This document shows, piece after piece, positions 1 through 5,663 of a stretch of 6,640 bases of DNA (positions within the stretch are counted from its first letter, which is position 1; every line of letters begins with the position of its first letter). This stretch comes from Alphaproteobacteria bacterium (lineage in GTDB: Bacteria > Pseudomonadota > Alphaproteobacteria > CAAGCB01 > CAG-977), in contig CAAGCY010000001.1 in the NCBI GenBank assembly GCA_900768465.1, forward strand, positions 1-6,640. The letters run 5' to 3'. Made by a program: the position numbers and the translations under genes. The notes beneath the pieces are model-generated. The model did no database searches and was not told the origin of the DNA. It was given only the letters and a program-made list of their open reading frames with translations.

Positions 1-87
1 CAGGGGGATTGCGCGCCTGTCGGCGCGTCGGTCAAGCCGACCGCTCGACGCTTCGCGTCTGTGCGTCGTCGCCTGCGGCGACCGAAC
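1..87. repeat. GC-rich multi-hairpin repeat, copy 1 (cut by window edge)
   Basis: First copy of an 87-bp unit that recurs at 117-203 with one difference (T at 62, C at 178). It opens with cagggggatt, matching the T-stem and acceptor end of the tRNA-Glu at 277-352 as read on the plus strand, then has a 72-bp core (11-82) followed by cgaac (83-87). The core contains four consecutive short hairpins: CGCGCC/GGCGCG, GTCGG/CCGAC, GACGC/GCGTC and GTCGCC/GGCGAC. The match to the tRNA probably extends left of the window. No credible coding sequence is seen on either strand. The identity of the element is unknown. Confidence 0.85.
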
Positions 88-111
88 ACTCCCTCTCTCT
101 TTTTCAAAAGT

Positions 112-217
112 GACCCCAGGGGGATTGCGCGCCTGTCGGCGCGTCGGTCAAGCCGACCGCTCGACGCTTCGCGTCTGCGCGTCGTCGCCTGCGGCGACCG
201 AACCCCTACGGGGGTTC
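112..217. repeat. GC-rich multi-hairpin repeat, copy 2, flanked by tRNA-Glu-like sequence
   Basis: Second copy of the unit. Bases 112-126 (gaccccagggggatt) are identical to 281-295 inside tRNA-Glu. Bases 199-206 (cgaacccc) are identical to 296-303, which directly follow in the tRNA. The 72-bp core 127-198 therefore sits exactly where the T-loop would be. Core hairpins are 128-133/138-143, 143-147/153-157, 163-167/171-175 and 184-189/193-198. The right flank forms one more hairpin, GAACCCC (200-206) with GGGGTTC (211-217). The two copies are joined by 88-111, a pyrimidine-rich spacer. This is neither a functional tRNA nor a CRISPR array. Confidence 0.85.
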
Positions 218-239
218 TCATCTCCCCTCGGCTCTAAAT

Positions 240-273
240 AAAAAAAGACCGTCTTTGCAGACGGTCTTTTTTT
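240..273 (-). terminator. Intrinsic terminator after tRNA-Glu (bidirectional form)
   Basis: A 15-bp perfect inverted repeat has arms at 240-254 and 259-273 and a 4-nt loop at 255-258. The core GACCGTCT/AGACGGTC is flanked by A and T runs, giving a U-tract on either strand. It starts 3 bp beyond the tRNA 3' end, so it most likely ends the tRNA transcript and any read-through from lexA. Confidence 0.9.
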
Positions 274-276
274 ATT

Positions 277-352
277 TGGCGACCCCAGGGGGATTCGAAC
301 CCCCGTTACCGCCGTGAAAGGGCGATGTCCTAGGCCTCTAGACGATGGGGTC
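277..352 (-). tRNA. tRNA-Glu (anticodon TTC), CCA encoded
   Basis: The 76-nt cloverleaf reads from 352 down to 277. The acceptor arm GACCCCA pairs with TGGGGTC, followed by discriminator G and an encoded CCA (277-279). The anticodon loop is CTTTCAC with anticodon TTC at 316-318, on a TCGCC/GGCGG stem that has one G-U pair at its top. The T-arm is GGGGG-TTCGAAT-CCCCC. The sequence closely resembles E. coli tRNA-Glu from memory, including the GTCTAGAGGCC D-arm. It decodes GAA and GAG. It has its own promoter just upstream and a terminator just downstream, and its 3' end is partly copied in the repeats at the left edge. Confidence 0.97.
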
Positions 353-370
353 ATCATCACAAGTGGCTTA

Positions 371-399
371 TATATACTGGGTTAAAATACGTCGGTCAA
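371..399 (-). promoter_or_regulatory. Promoter of tRNA-Glu
   Basis: On the minus strand, TTGACC (394-399) and TATATA (371-376) are separated by exactly 17 nt, a good sigma-70-type match. The expected start lies about 12 nt before the mature tRNA 5' end. The spacing and position fit a stable-RNA promoter, but this is sequence-based only. Confidence 0.7.
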
Positions 400-425
400 T
401 ACTTTTTTTTATAATTTTGATTTTT

Positions 426-1070
426 TTATTCGTAGTTGCGCATCAACCCGACCAGCTTGCCCTGAATCGTTACGCGTTCGGGGCTGAAAATCCGCGTTTC
501 ATAGTCTTTGTTGCACGGTTCAAGCGCGACCGCGTTGCCTTTTCTGCGGATTTTTTTCAGCGTCACCTCGCACCCGTCCACCAAAGCCACCGCGATTTCA
601 CCGTTTTCAACCGTATCCGTGCGGCGGATAATAACCGTGTCGCCGTCCAAAATGCCCGCCTCGACCATCGAATCGCCCGCAACCGTCAAAGCGTAATGCT
701 GTCCCGCGCCGACCATTTCCGCAGGCACGCTGATTGTATCGTTGCCGCGCAAAGCCTCTATCGGCGTTCCCGCCGCGATTTTTCCGTACTTCGGCAGTTC
801 GACCGTCCCCGTCGATTCAACGGCGGGTTTCAACAAAGAAACGTTCGCCTCCGCCGTTTCGGGCAATCTCAGCACTTCCAAAGCCCGCGCCCGATTCGGC
901 AGGCGGCGGATAAAGCCCCGTTCCTCCAAAGCCGTAATCAAACGGTGAATCCCCGATTTGGATTTCAAACCGACGGCGTCTTTCATTTCCTCGAACGATG
1001 GGGAAACGCCGTCTTCGCGCAAGCGGCGGTCAATCAGCAGCAGCAATTCATGTTGTCGTTTTGTCAGCAT
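426..1070 (-). CDS. lexA: LexA repressor, SOS regulator and autoprotease
   Basis: A 214-aa SOS repressor. It binds operators of DNA-damage genes as a dimer and cleaves itself when stimulated by RecA filaments. Residues 1-65 form the winged helix-turn-helix DNA-binding domain, with the alphaproteobacterial-type sequence PSFEEMKDAVGLKSKSGIHR (24-43). The C-terminal S24 peptidase domain has the Ala-Gly cleavage bond at A100-G101 in KIAAGTP. The catalytic serine is S134 in AGDSM and the catalytic lysine is K172 in EVTLKK. Length is slightly above the roughly 200 aa of E. coli LexA and usual for the alpha class. The ATG start is set by GGAGG 5 nt upstream. The promoter carries a GTTC-N7-GTTC operator, so the gene should repress itself. 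It is divergent from the deacetylase gene, and tRNA-Glu lies 73 bp downstream with no evident terminator between. Confidence 0.97.
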   Translation of the reverse strand: MLTKRQHELLLLIDRRLREDGVSPSFEEMKDAVGLKSKSGIHRLITALEERGFIRRLPNRARALEVLRLPETAEANVSLLKPAVESTGTVELPKYGKIAAGTPIEALRGNDTISVPAEMVGAGQHYALTVAGDSMVEAGILDGDTVIIRRTDTVENGEIAVALVDGCEVTLKKIRRKGNAVALEPCNKDYETRIFSPERVTIQGKLVGLMRNYE

Positions 1071-1102
1071 TTTTGCCTCCGTTTAAAAAACTTTCTCTTT
1101 TT

Positions 1103-1117
1103 GTTCTACTTTAGTTC
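1103..1117. promoter_or_regulatory. SOS box (LexA operator), GTTC-N7-GTTC
   Basis: The plus strand reads GTTCTACTTTAGTTC, a perfect direct repeat of GTTC with a 7-nt spacer. This is the established LexA operator in Alphaproteobacteria (Rhodobacter, Caulobacter and Rhizobium groups) and differs from the CTG-N10-CAG box of Gammaproteobacteria. It overlaps the lexA -10. It is about 61 bp upstream of the divergent deacetylase start and might affect that gene as well. Confidence 0.88.
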
Positions 1118-1131
1118 CCGTTTTTTGGCAA
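1103..1131 (-). promoter_or_regulatory. lexA promoter
   Basis: On the minus strand, the -35 TTGCCA (1126-1131) and -10 TAGAAC (1103-1108) are separated by 17 nt. The lexA start codon lies about 33 nt downstream of the -10. The SOS box covers the -10 and part of the spacer, so bound LexA would block RNA polymerase. Confidence 0.7.
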
Positions 1132-1177
1132 GCTTTTTTTTAACTTTCGGCACTAAGATGCAGTTGGAGTTTATACC

Positions 1178-1963
1178 GTGATTTGTTTTTTTGCCGCTTT
1201 GCTGATTTTGTTTTCCCCGCCCGTTTTTGCCCAAGACGCTTTGCCCGCATGGCAGGAAAACGCCGTTGCCGTCGAATTGCCCGATTATGTCGCGCCGATG
1301 ATTGCGATTGTCATTGACGACATGGGGATAAACCGCCGCATGACGCGCAAAGCCATTGAATTGCCCGCGCCGATAACAACGTCTTTTCTGCCATACGCGC
1401 GAAATTTGGAAAATCAGACCGCGGACGCCCGAAACGCGGGACACGAGCTGATGCTTCACCTGCCGATGCAGCCGTTTTCTCCGCGCAAAAACGCAGGACC
1501 GGGCGCGCTGACGACGGATATGAGCGAATCGGAAATATACGCCGCTTTGGACAACGCTCTGGCGGCGTTTGACGGCTATGTCGGCATCAACAATCACATG
1601 GGCAGCCGCTTTACGGCAAATTCCGATTTAATGCGAATCATGCTGAACGAACTGCACCGCCGCGGATTGCTGTTTTTGGATTCGGTAACGGCGCGCAGCA
1701 GCACCGCTTACCGAATCGCGCGGGAAATCGGCATGCCTGCCGCCAAACGCCAAATTTTTCTGGACAACACGGAATCGGAGATTCCCGCCCGTCTGGACGA
1801 ACTGGAACGTTATGCGTCCAAGCACGGCGCGGCAATCGGCATCGGACATCCGCGCCAATCGACAATCGAAGCGCTGCAAAGCTGGATTCCCGATGCGGCG
1901 GAGCGCGGATTCGTATTCGTTCCCGTCAGCACGATTGTCGCGCAGCAAATGGACGAAGACTGA
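1178..1963 (+). CDS. Secreted divergent polysaccharide deacetylase (YibQ/DUF610 type)
   Basis: A 261-aa protein of the divergent polysaccharide deacetylase family, a branch of the NodB-like carbohydrate esterases. These are assumed to remove acyl groups from extracellular or cell-wall glycans, but the substrate is not known. Residues 1-18 look like a signal peptide (hydrophobic MICFFAALLILF, cut after VFA), although the n-region has no lysine or arginine. Family motifs appear in order: VIDDMG (45-50), HLPMQP (94-99), NNHMGS (138-143), FLDSVTARSS (166-175) and IGHPR (222-226). The start is GTG, because an in-frame TAA at 1154-1156 rules out anything further upstream and GGAG (1166-1169) is 8 nt before it. 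The gene is divergent from lexA and ends 2 bp from the convergent gene on its right. No promoter was identified with confidence. Confidence 0.88.
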   Translation: MICFFAALLILFSPPVFAQDALPAWQENAVAVELPDYVAPMIAIVIDDMGINRRMTRKAIELPAPITTSFLPYARNLENQTADARNAGHELMLHLPMQPFSPRKNAGPGALTTDMSESEIYAALDNALAAFDGYVGINNHMGSRFTANSDLMRIMLNELHRRGLLFLDSVTARSSTAYRIAREIGMPAAKRQIFLDNTESEIPARLDELERYASKHGAAIGIGHPRQSTIEALQSWIPDAAERGFVFVPVSTIVAQQMDED

Positions 1964-1965
1964 GC

Positions 1966-2343
1966 TTATTCGATGATATTGTCCAAATCTTCGGGATTTT
2001 CGCCCAAGACAATCGCCAGCTTTTTCAAAAACAGCAATCCTGCGAATTTGCGGTAATCCTCCAGCGAAGATTCCATTTCGGCGGCGGCTTCGGCATCCAA
2101 AGGATGCGCCAAAGTCAACGGTGAAAAATCAAGGATTTTGACTGATTTTTTATTTTGGATTTCAATCCAGCCGTGTTCTTTGGTAAACATTTCGGCAACC
2201 AAAGTATGATAGCCGCGCAGCAGTTTGATGCGGATTTGCGACTTGTTGTGAATGATAATCATTTCGTTTTTTTCACCGCACAGCGTTGTGAAAATGCCGT
2301 GGACGGACGAATCCAAAAAATCGTTAAGCATGATCGTTTGCAT
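1966..2343 (-). CDS. Hypothetical protein, 125 aa
   Basis: I do not recognise this protein. It has no signal peptide or membrane segment, so it is probably cytoplasmic. The first two thirds (to about residue 85) alternate short hydrophobic stretches with charged ones, such as MIIIHNKSQIRIKLLRG and WIEIQNKKSVKILDF, suggesting a beta-rich small domain. The C-terminal third (MESSLEDYRKFAGLLFLKKLAIVLG) looks helical and ends acidic. A longer reading from an ATG at 2376 is possible, but that codon would fall at the predicted transcription start. The ATG at 2343 has a purine-rich ribosome site (GGAAGGGG) at proper spacing, so I chose it. It shares a divergent promoter region with the CPHC protein gene and converges on the deacetylase gene. 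Confidence 0.8.
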   Translation of the reverse strand: MQTIMLNDFLDSSVHGIFTTLCGEKNEMIIIHNKSQIRIKLLRGYHTLVAEMFTKEHGWIEIQNKKSVKILDFSPLTLAHPLDAEAAAEMESSLEDYRKFAGLLFLKKLAIVLGENPEDLDNIIE

Positions 2344-2381
2344 GATTTTACCCCTTCCCTTATTATTCAAGCACACAAAAA

Positions 2382-2409
2382 ATTATAAAAAAATACCGTC
2401 ATAAGTCAA
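2382..2409 (-). promoter_or_regulatory. Sigma-70-type promoter for the 125-aa hypothetical gene
   Basis: On the minus strand, TTGACT (2404-2409) and a perfect TATAAT (2382-2387) are separated by 16 nt. The predicted start near 2375 gives a leader of about 32 nt to the ATG at 2343. This is the strongest promoter match in the window. The opposite strand has TATAAA at 2417-2422, which might serve the plus-strand gene at 2484, but I see no good -35 for it. Confidence 0.78.
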
Positions 2410-2483
2410 TTCCCCTTATAAATCCAAAAGCGAGATTTCTTTTGCCGCCCGAAAAGCGTTGAATCGAAAAAGGGAGGCTTTTT

Positions 2484-2819
2484 ATGAAAAATATTTTCGT
2501 TCTGCTGTCGGTTTTGTTGTTCGCCCGTTCCGCGGTGGCGGAGCTTGCAAGCGACAAAATCTACTTTTTCACTTATAAAAACTGTCCTCATTGCAAACTG
2601 GCGGACAGGTACATCAAACAACGGCACCCGACATTGAAAGTCGAACGAATCGACATATCGGGCGTTCAAAACACGCTGCTGTATTTGGAATGCGCGGCAA
2701 AGCACGGCTTGGGCGAAGCGGCGGGCACGCCGCTGTTGTGCATCGGCGACGATTACATCAAAGGCTGGGACGAAAACGCGCCGAAACAATTCGACGCGTA
2801 TGTCCAAAAATTGAAATAA
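2484..2819 (+). CDS. Small exported thioredoxin/glutaredoxin-fold protein with CPHC motif
   Basis: A 111-aa protein predicted to act in the periplasm. Residues 1-19 are a signal peptide (MKN, then a hydrophobic stretch, cut after AVA). The mature part begins with a strand (KIYFFTYKNC) and the redox motif C34-P35-H36-C37. The cis-proline signature of the thioredoxin fold follows at T82-P83 (AGTPLL). CPHC is the active-site sequence of DsbA, but at about 92 mature residues this lacks the DsbA helical insertion and is closer in size to glutaredoxin. It could oxidise, reduce or isomerise disulfides in exported proteins; direction and partner are unknown. Two further cysteines, C70 and C86, are present. 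The start has GGGAGG 8 nt upstream. Its TAA abuts the stop of the convergent gene with no gap. Confidence 0.82.
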   Translation: MKNIFVLLSVLLFARSAVAELASDKIYFFTYKNCPHCKLADRYIKQRHPTLKVERIDISGVQNTLLYLECAAKHGLGEAAGTPLLCIGDDYIKGWDENAPKQFDAYVQKLK

Positions 2820-4205
2820 TCACATATCCATGGTCGTGCCGCGGCCGCGCATCGCGTACGGATGCGCTCCGCCGACGCGCAAAGACGGATTGTACATCAA
2901 GCTGTTCGGCGTGCAGTCGCATTCGGCGGCGATTTTGATGCCGTTTGCGATTTTGCCTTCTTTGCGCAATTCGAACAAACGGTTGACGACTTTGTCGCGC
3001 AACGTCCACGGATCGATGGTGTTGACAAAGATTTTCGTCACGGCTTCGAATCCCGCGGGATTGCTGATGCGCCATTTGATTAAGATATGCCAAGGCACGG
3101 CAACGTCGATTGCGGGCGGACGATAGTACCATTCTTCGTTGCAGGGAACTTCGCTGCCCATCGCGGCGTGGCACGCGTGAACCAGATCGCTCATCCCGCG
3201 CACCTGTTCGGGCGTTTGGTTCCACGGCTGGTTTTTCTCGGCTTTGGAATAAATCGCCAAAGTCGGATAGCGGTGTCCGAAATCGGCGAACGCGACCGCA
3301 TATTCGTTTTCCGCGAACACAAGATTCTGATAACCCGCAAAGTTGACGGCGTAATCGTTGTACATATTGGGGTTTTGGCGCGCCATTTCGAATTCGGCGG
3401 CATTGGACGCGCTGACGCCGTCAATGGCGACCAGCTGTTTGTGCAGGTGGTCGAAAGAAGCCCCCGCTTGGTTCAGCCAGTTTTGGAACACGGTCACATA
3501 GCGCACATAGCGGTTGGACAGATAGATGTCTTTCAGCGCGGCAATCGTAAAGTTGATGTACTGATAGTGCATTTCGGGGGTTAAAGTCCCCGACGACGCT
3601 TTTTCGTCCGTTCCTTCGACAAAGTGGCGTTTGCCGATAATCAATTCGTGTCCGCCCGCGAAAAAGCTGTTTGCCATTTTCAGCTTGCGTCCCGACGAAA
3701 TGCTATCGATTTCTTCGCGCGAAAGCCCGCTCATTCGCAATTTGTTTTCAACGATTTCCAAAACGTGCTGCCGTCCTTCGGGTTCGGCAATGTATTCTTC
3801 GCGGTGGGCGTTGGCTTTGTCGGAAATGACATAAGCGTAGTTCTTTTCCCAGTATTCATAGGAAATGATTTCAAACAAGTTCGGAATCCGGCGGAATTCG
3901 GCGGTTGTATCGAACAGCTGGGACACTTTCAGATTTTCCAGCACTTTAAACGTGCCGTCGGGCATTTTAACCAAACGCGCCTTTTCGGGCGGAGTTTTGA
4001 GATAATTCGACGGACAGAAAAAGCAGAAATCCTCGACCTCTTTGGATTCGTGAACGACGTTTTCGTCGGGTTTTTTATTGACCGTAGGGCGTTTTCCGCG
4101 ACCGGGAACCGTCCAGACCTGCGTTCCCGTGAACGGGTTGACCTGTTTGACCGTTCCGTCGGGCATTTTTTGCAAAAAGTTCTGTTCGTACATATTGTTC
4201 AGCAT
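2820..4205 (-). CDS. DUF4921 family protein, galactose-1-phosphate uridylyltransferase-like
   Basis: A 461-aa protein with the DUF4921 signature near its N-terminus (LPDGTVKQxNPFTGTxVWTVPGRG type, residues 14-37). The family is related to GalT in the HIT superfamily, so transfer of a nucleotide between a nucleotide sugar and a sugar phosphate is likely; the true substrate is unproven. A CxxC pair (C61-F-F-C64) probably binds metal. SFDHLHKQ (250-257) matches the GalT HPHGQ active site, which makes H255 the expected nucleophile and Q257 the conserved glutamine. VPWHILIKW near residue 370 is a second conserved stretch. The ATG at 4205 has AGGGGG 8 nt upstream; an ATG four codons in has poorer support. 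The gene is divergent from the glycosyltransferase, suggesting a shared role in sugar metabolism. It ends immediately against the convergent CPHC gene. A possible -10 (TATACA, 4242-4247) lacks a clear -35. Confidence 0.82.
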   Translation of the reverse strand: MLNNMYEQNFLQKMPDGTVKQVNPFTGTQVWTVPGRGKRPTVNKKPDENVVHESKEVEDFCFFCPSNYLKTPPEKARLVKMPDGTFKVLENLKVSQLFDTTAEFRRIPNLFEIISYEYWEKNYAYVISDKANAHREEYIAEPEGRQHVLEIVENKLRMSGLSREEIDSISSGRKLKMANSFFAGGHELIIGKRHFVEGTDEKASSGTLTPEMHYQYINFTIAALKDIYLSNRYVRYVTVFQNWLNQAGASFDHLHKQLVAIDGVSASNAAEFEMARQNPNMYNDYAVNFAGYQNLVFAENEYAVAFADFGHRYPTLAIYSKAEKNQPWNQTPEQVRGMSDLVHACHAAMGSEVPCNEEWYYRPPAIDVAVPWHILIKWRISNPAGFEAVTKIFVNTIDPWTLRDKVVNRLFELRKEGKIANGIKIAAECDCTPNSLMYNPSLRVGGAHPYAMRGRGTTMDM

Positions 4206-4277
4206 ATCACAATCCCCCTGATAGGATTCGTTTTCCCCTTTTGTATAAAAAATTTCGCAAAAAATCCAGTTAAAAGA

Positions 4278-4305
4278 TTGACGAACGCTTTTGAAAAGGT
4301 AATCC
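4278..4305 (+). promoter_or_regulatory. Possible promoter of the glycosyltransferase gene
   Basis: TTGACG (4278-4283) is a good -35, but the best -10 at 16 nt, TAATCC (4300-4305), is poor. The 136-bp divergent region 4206-4341 must hold promoters for both flanking genes, and I see no better candidate. Confidence 0.3.
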
Positions 4306-4341
4306 TGTTAACAATCATTTTTTTAAGGAGGTTTTTTTTCT

Positions 4342-5565
4342 ATGAAAGTTATGTTTGTTACCAACGAATACCCCCCGTACATTTACGGCGGCGCGGGCGT
4401 TCACGTCGAATATCTGTCCAAAGAACTGGCGAAACTGATGGATGTCGAGGTCCGCAGCTTTCACGACCAGCATTATCAGGACGGATCTTTGACGGTCAAC
4501 GGGCGCGTTCCCGACGCGTCTTTGTTCAAAGAATGCCCCAAAGAGCTGACTTCGCCGCTGAAAGCCCTTTACGAAGGATTGGCGTTCGCGGGCGAAAATA
4601 TGACGGCGGACATCGCGCATTGTCATACATGGTACGCGCATTTCGCGGGCATTTTGGCGAAAATGCTGTACGGGATTCCTTTGGTTGTCACGGTTCATTC
4701 CTTGGAACCTCTGCGCCCGTGGAAACGCGAACAGCTGGGGCGCGGCTACGACGTGTCCAGCTGGGTTGAAAAGACGGCTTTGGAAATGGCGGACGCGGTC
4801 ATCGCCGTGTCGCAAAGCACCAAAGACGACGTTTTGCGCCTGTTCCCGAAAATCGACCCCGCCAAAGTGTCGATTATCTACAACGGCATTGACGTTGATC
4901 AGTACAAAGAAACGGACGACACCGCGGTTTTGCAGAAATACGGCATCCGCACGGACAAGCCTTATGTGCTGTTCGTCGGGCGCATGACCCGTCAGAAAGG
5001 GTTGCTGTACCTGCTGAAAGCGGCGTCGAAGCTTGACCCCGACGCGCAGCTGGTTTTGTGCGCGGGCGACGCCGACACGCCTGAAATGAAAGCCGAACTG
5101 GAAGGGCTGGTCGCTTCCTTGAAGCAAGTCCGTTCGGGCGTTGTCTGGATTCCCGAAATGGTTTCGCGCGAAGACGCGATTGCTCTGTATTCGCAAGCCG
5201 CCGTATTCTGCTGTCCGTCGATTTACGAACCGTTCGGCATCATCAATCTGGAAGCGATGGCATGCGGCACGCCCGTGGTCGCCAGCGCGGTCGGCGGCAT
5301 CAAAGAAGTCGTCGTCAGCGGCGAAACGGGCTATCTGGTCGATCCCGATTTGTCCGACGTTTTCCCGCACGATCCGAAAGACGGCGAAGACTTTGCCGCA
5401 CGCTTGGCGGAAAAAATCAACGTGTTGATTCGCGATCCCGCTTTGGCGAAAAAAATGGGACAAGCCGGTCGTCTGCGCGTCGAAAAACACTTCAGCTGGC
5501 AAAGCATCGCCCTGCAGACCAAAGAACTGTACGCGAAACTGGTCGAAGCGAATAAAAACAAATAA
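4342..5565 (+). CDS. GT4 glycosyltransferase, GlgM / actinobacterial-type glycogen synthase
   Basis: A 407-aa retaining GT-B glycosyltransferase (family GT4). It closely resembles the group annotated as glycogen synthase, Corynebacterium family (TIGR02149), whose studied members use ADP-glucose to extend alpha-glucan or to make maltose-1-phosphate. The N-terminal domain starts MKVMFVTNEYPP and has the nucleotide-sugar loop GGAGVHV (16-22). HCHTWYAHFAG (93-103) and VTVHSLEPLRPW (117-128) follow. The C-terminal domain has FVGRMTRQKG (211-220), then the EX7E motif E296-PFGIINL-E304 and ACGTPVVAS (307-315). Length is near the family norm. The start is fixed by AAGGAGG (4325-4331), 10 nt upstream. 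A terminator follows directly, so it is probably monocistronic. The exact donor and acceptor cannot be read from sequence. Confidence 0.88.
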   Translation: MKVMFVTNEYPPYIYGGAGVHVEYLSKELAKLMDVEVRSFHDQHYQDGSLTVNGRVPDASLFKECPKELTSPLKALYEGLAFAGENMTADIAHCHTWYAHFAGILAKMLYGIPLVVTVHSLEPLRPWKREQLGRGYDVSSWVEKTALEMADAVIAVSQSTKDDVLRLFPKIDPAKVSIIYNGIDVDQYKETDDTAVLQKYGIRTDKPYVLFVGRMTRQKGLLYLLKAASKLDPDAQLVLCAGDADTPEMKAELEGLVASLKQVRSGVVWIPEMVSREDAIALYSQAAVFCCPSIYEPFGIINLEAMACGTPVVASAVGGIKEVVVSGETGYLVDPDLSDVFPHDPKDGEDFAARLAEKINVLIRDPALAKKMGQAGRLRVEKHFSWQSIALQTKELYAKLVEANKNK

Positions 5566-5579
5566 ATTTCAGAATTTCG

Positions 5580-5606
5580 AAAGGGCGGGGATTCCCGCCC
5601 TTTTTT
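5580..5606 (+). terminator. Intrinsic terminator after the glycosyltransferase
   Basis: A 10-bp GC-rich stem, AAAGGGCGGG (5580-5589) with CCCGCCCTTT (5594-5603), has a GATT loop and is followed by six Ts (5601-5606). It lies 14 bp after the stop codon. Confidence 0.93.
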
Positions 5607-5663
5607 GATGACTTTATAAGTCCTGTGTGGTATTCTGGACATGTTTTTTTTGGAGAACACGCT

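Noticed and set aside
1..203. CRISPR array
   Set aside because: Only two units of 87 bp, each a chain of hairpins, with a 29-bp pyrimidine-rich join; no short repeat-spacer pattern.
112..217. A second tRNA-Glu gene or permuted tmRNA piece
   Set aside because: Only the T-arm and acceptor 3' strand match; there is no anticodon arm, no 5' acceptor strand and no CCA.
148..360. A 70-aa minus-strand open frame across the tRNA and repeat
   Set aside because: It reads straight through tRNA-Glu, the terminator hairpin and the GC-rich repeat, so it is not a gene.
345..1181. A 278-aa plus-strand open frame antisense to lexA
   Set aside because: It is a shadow of lexA, rich in Arg, Phe and His, with no ribosome site; lexA itself has all its catalytic motifs and a promoter.
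3624..4769. A 381-aa plus-strand open frame spanning two genes
   Set aside because: It runs antisense through DUF4921, crosses the intergenic region and enters the glycosyltransferase out of frame, so it cannot be real.
4315..5502. A 395-aa minus-strand open frame antisense to the glycosyltransferase
   Set aside because: Low-complexity composition rich in Arg, Phe, Gln and Val from antisense codons; the plus-strand frame has clear GT4 motifs and a strong ribosome site.
5609..5636. Promoter of the cysteine-rich protein gene (TATTCT at 5631 with upstream TG)
   Set aside because: An extended -10 is possible, but the nearest -35-like TTGATG (5605-5610) is 20 nt away and overlaps the terminator U-tract; too weak to list.
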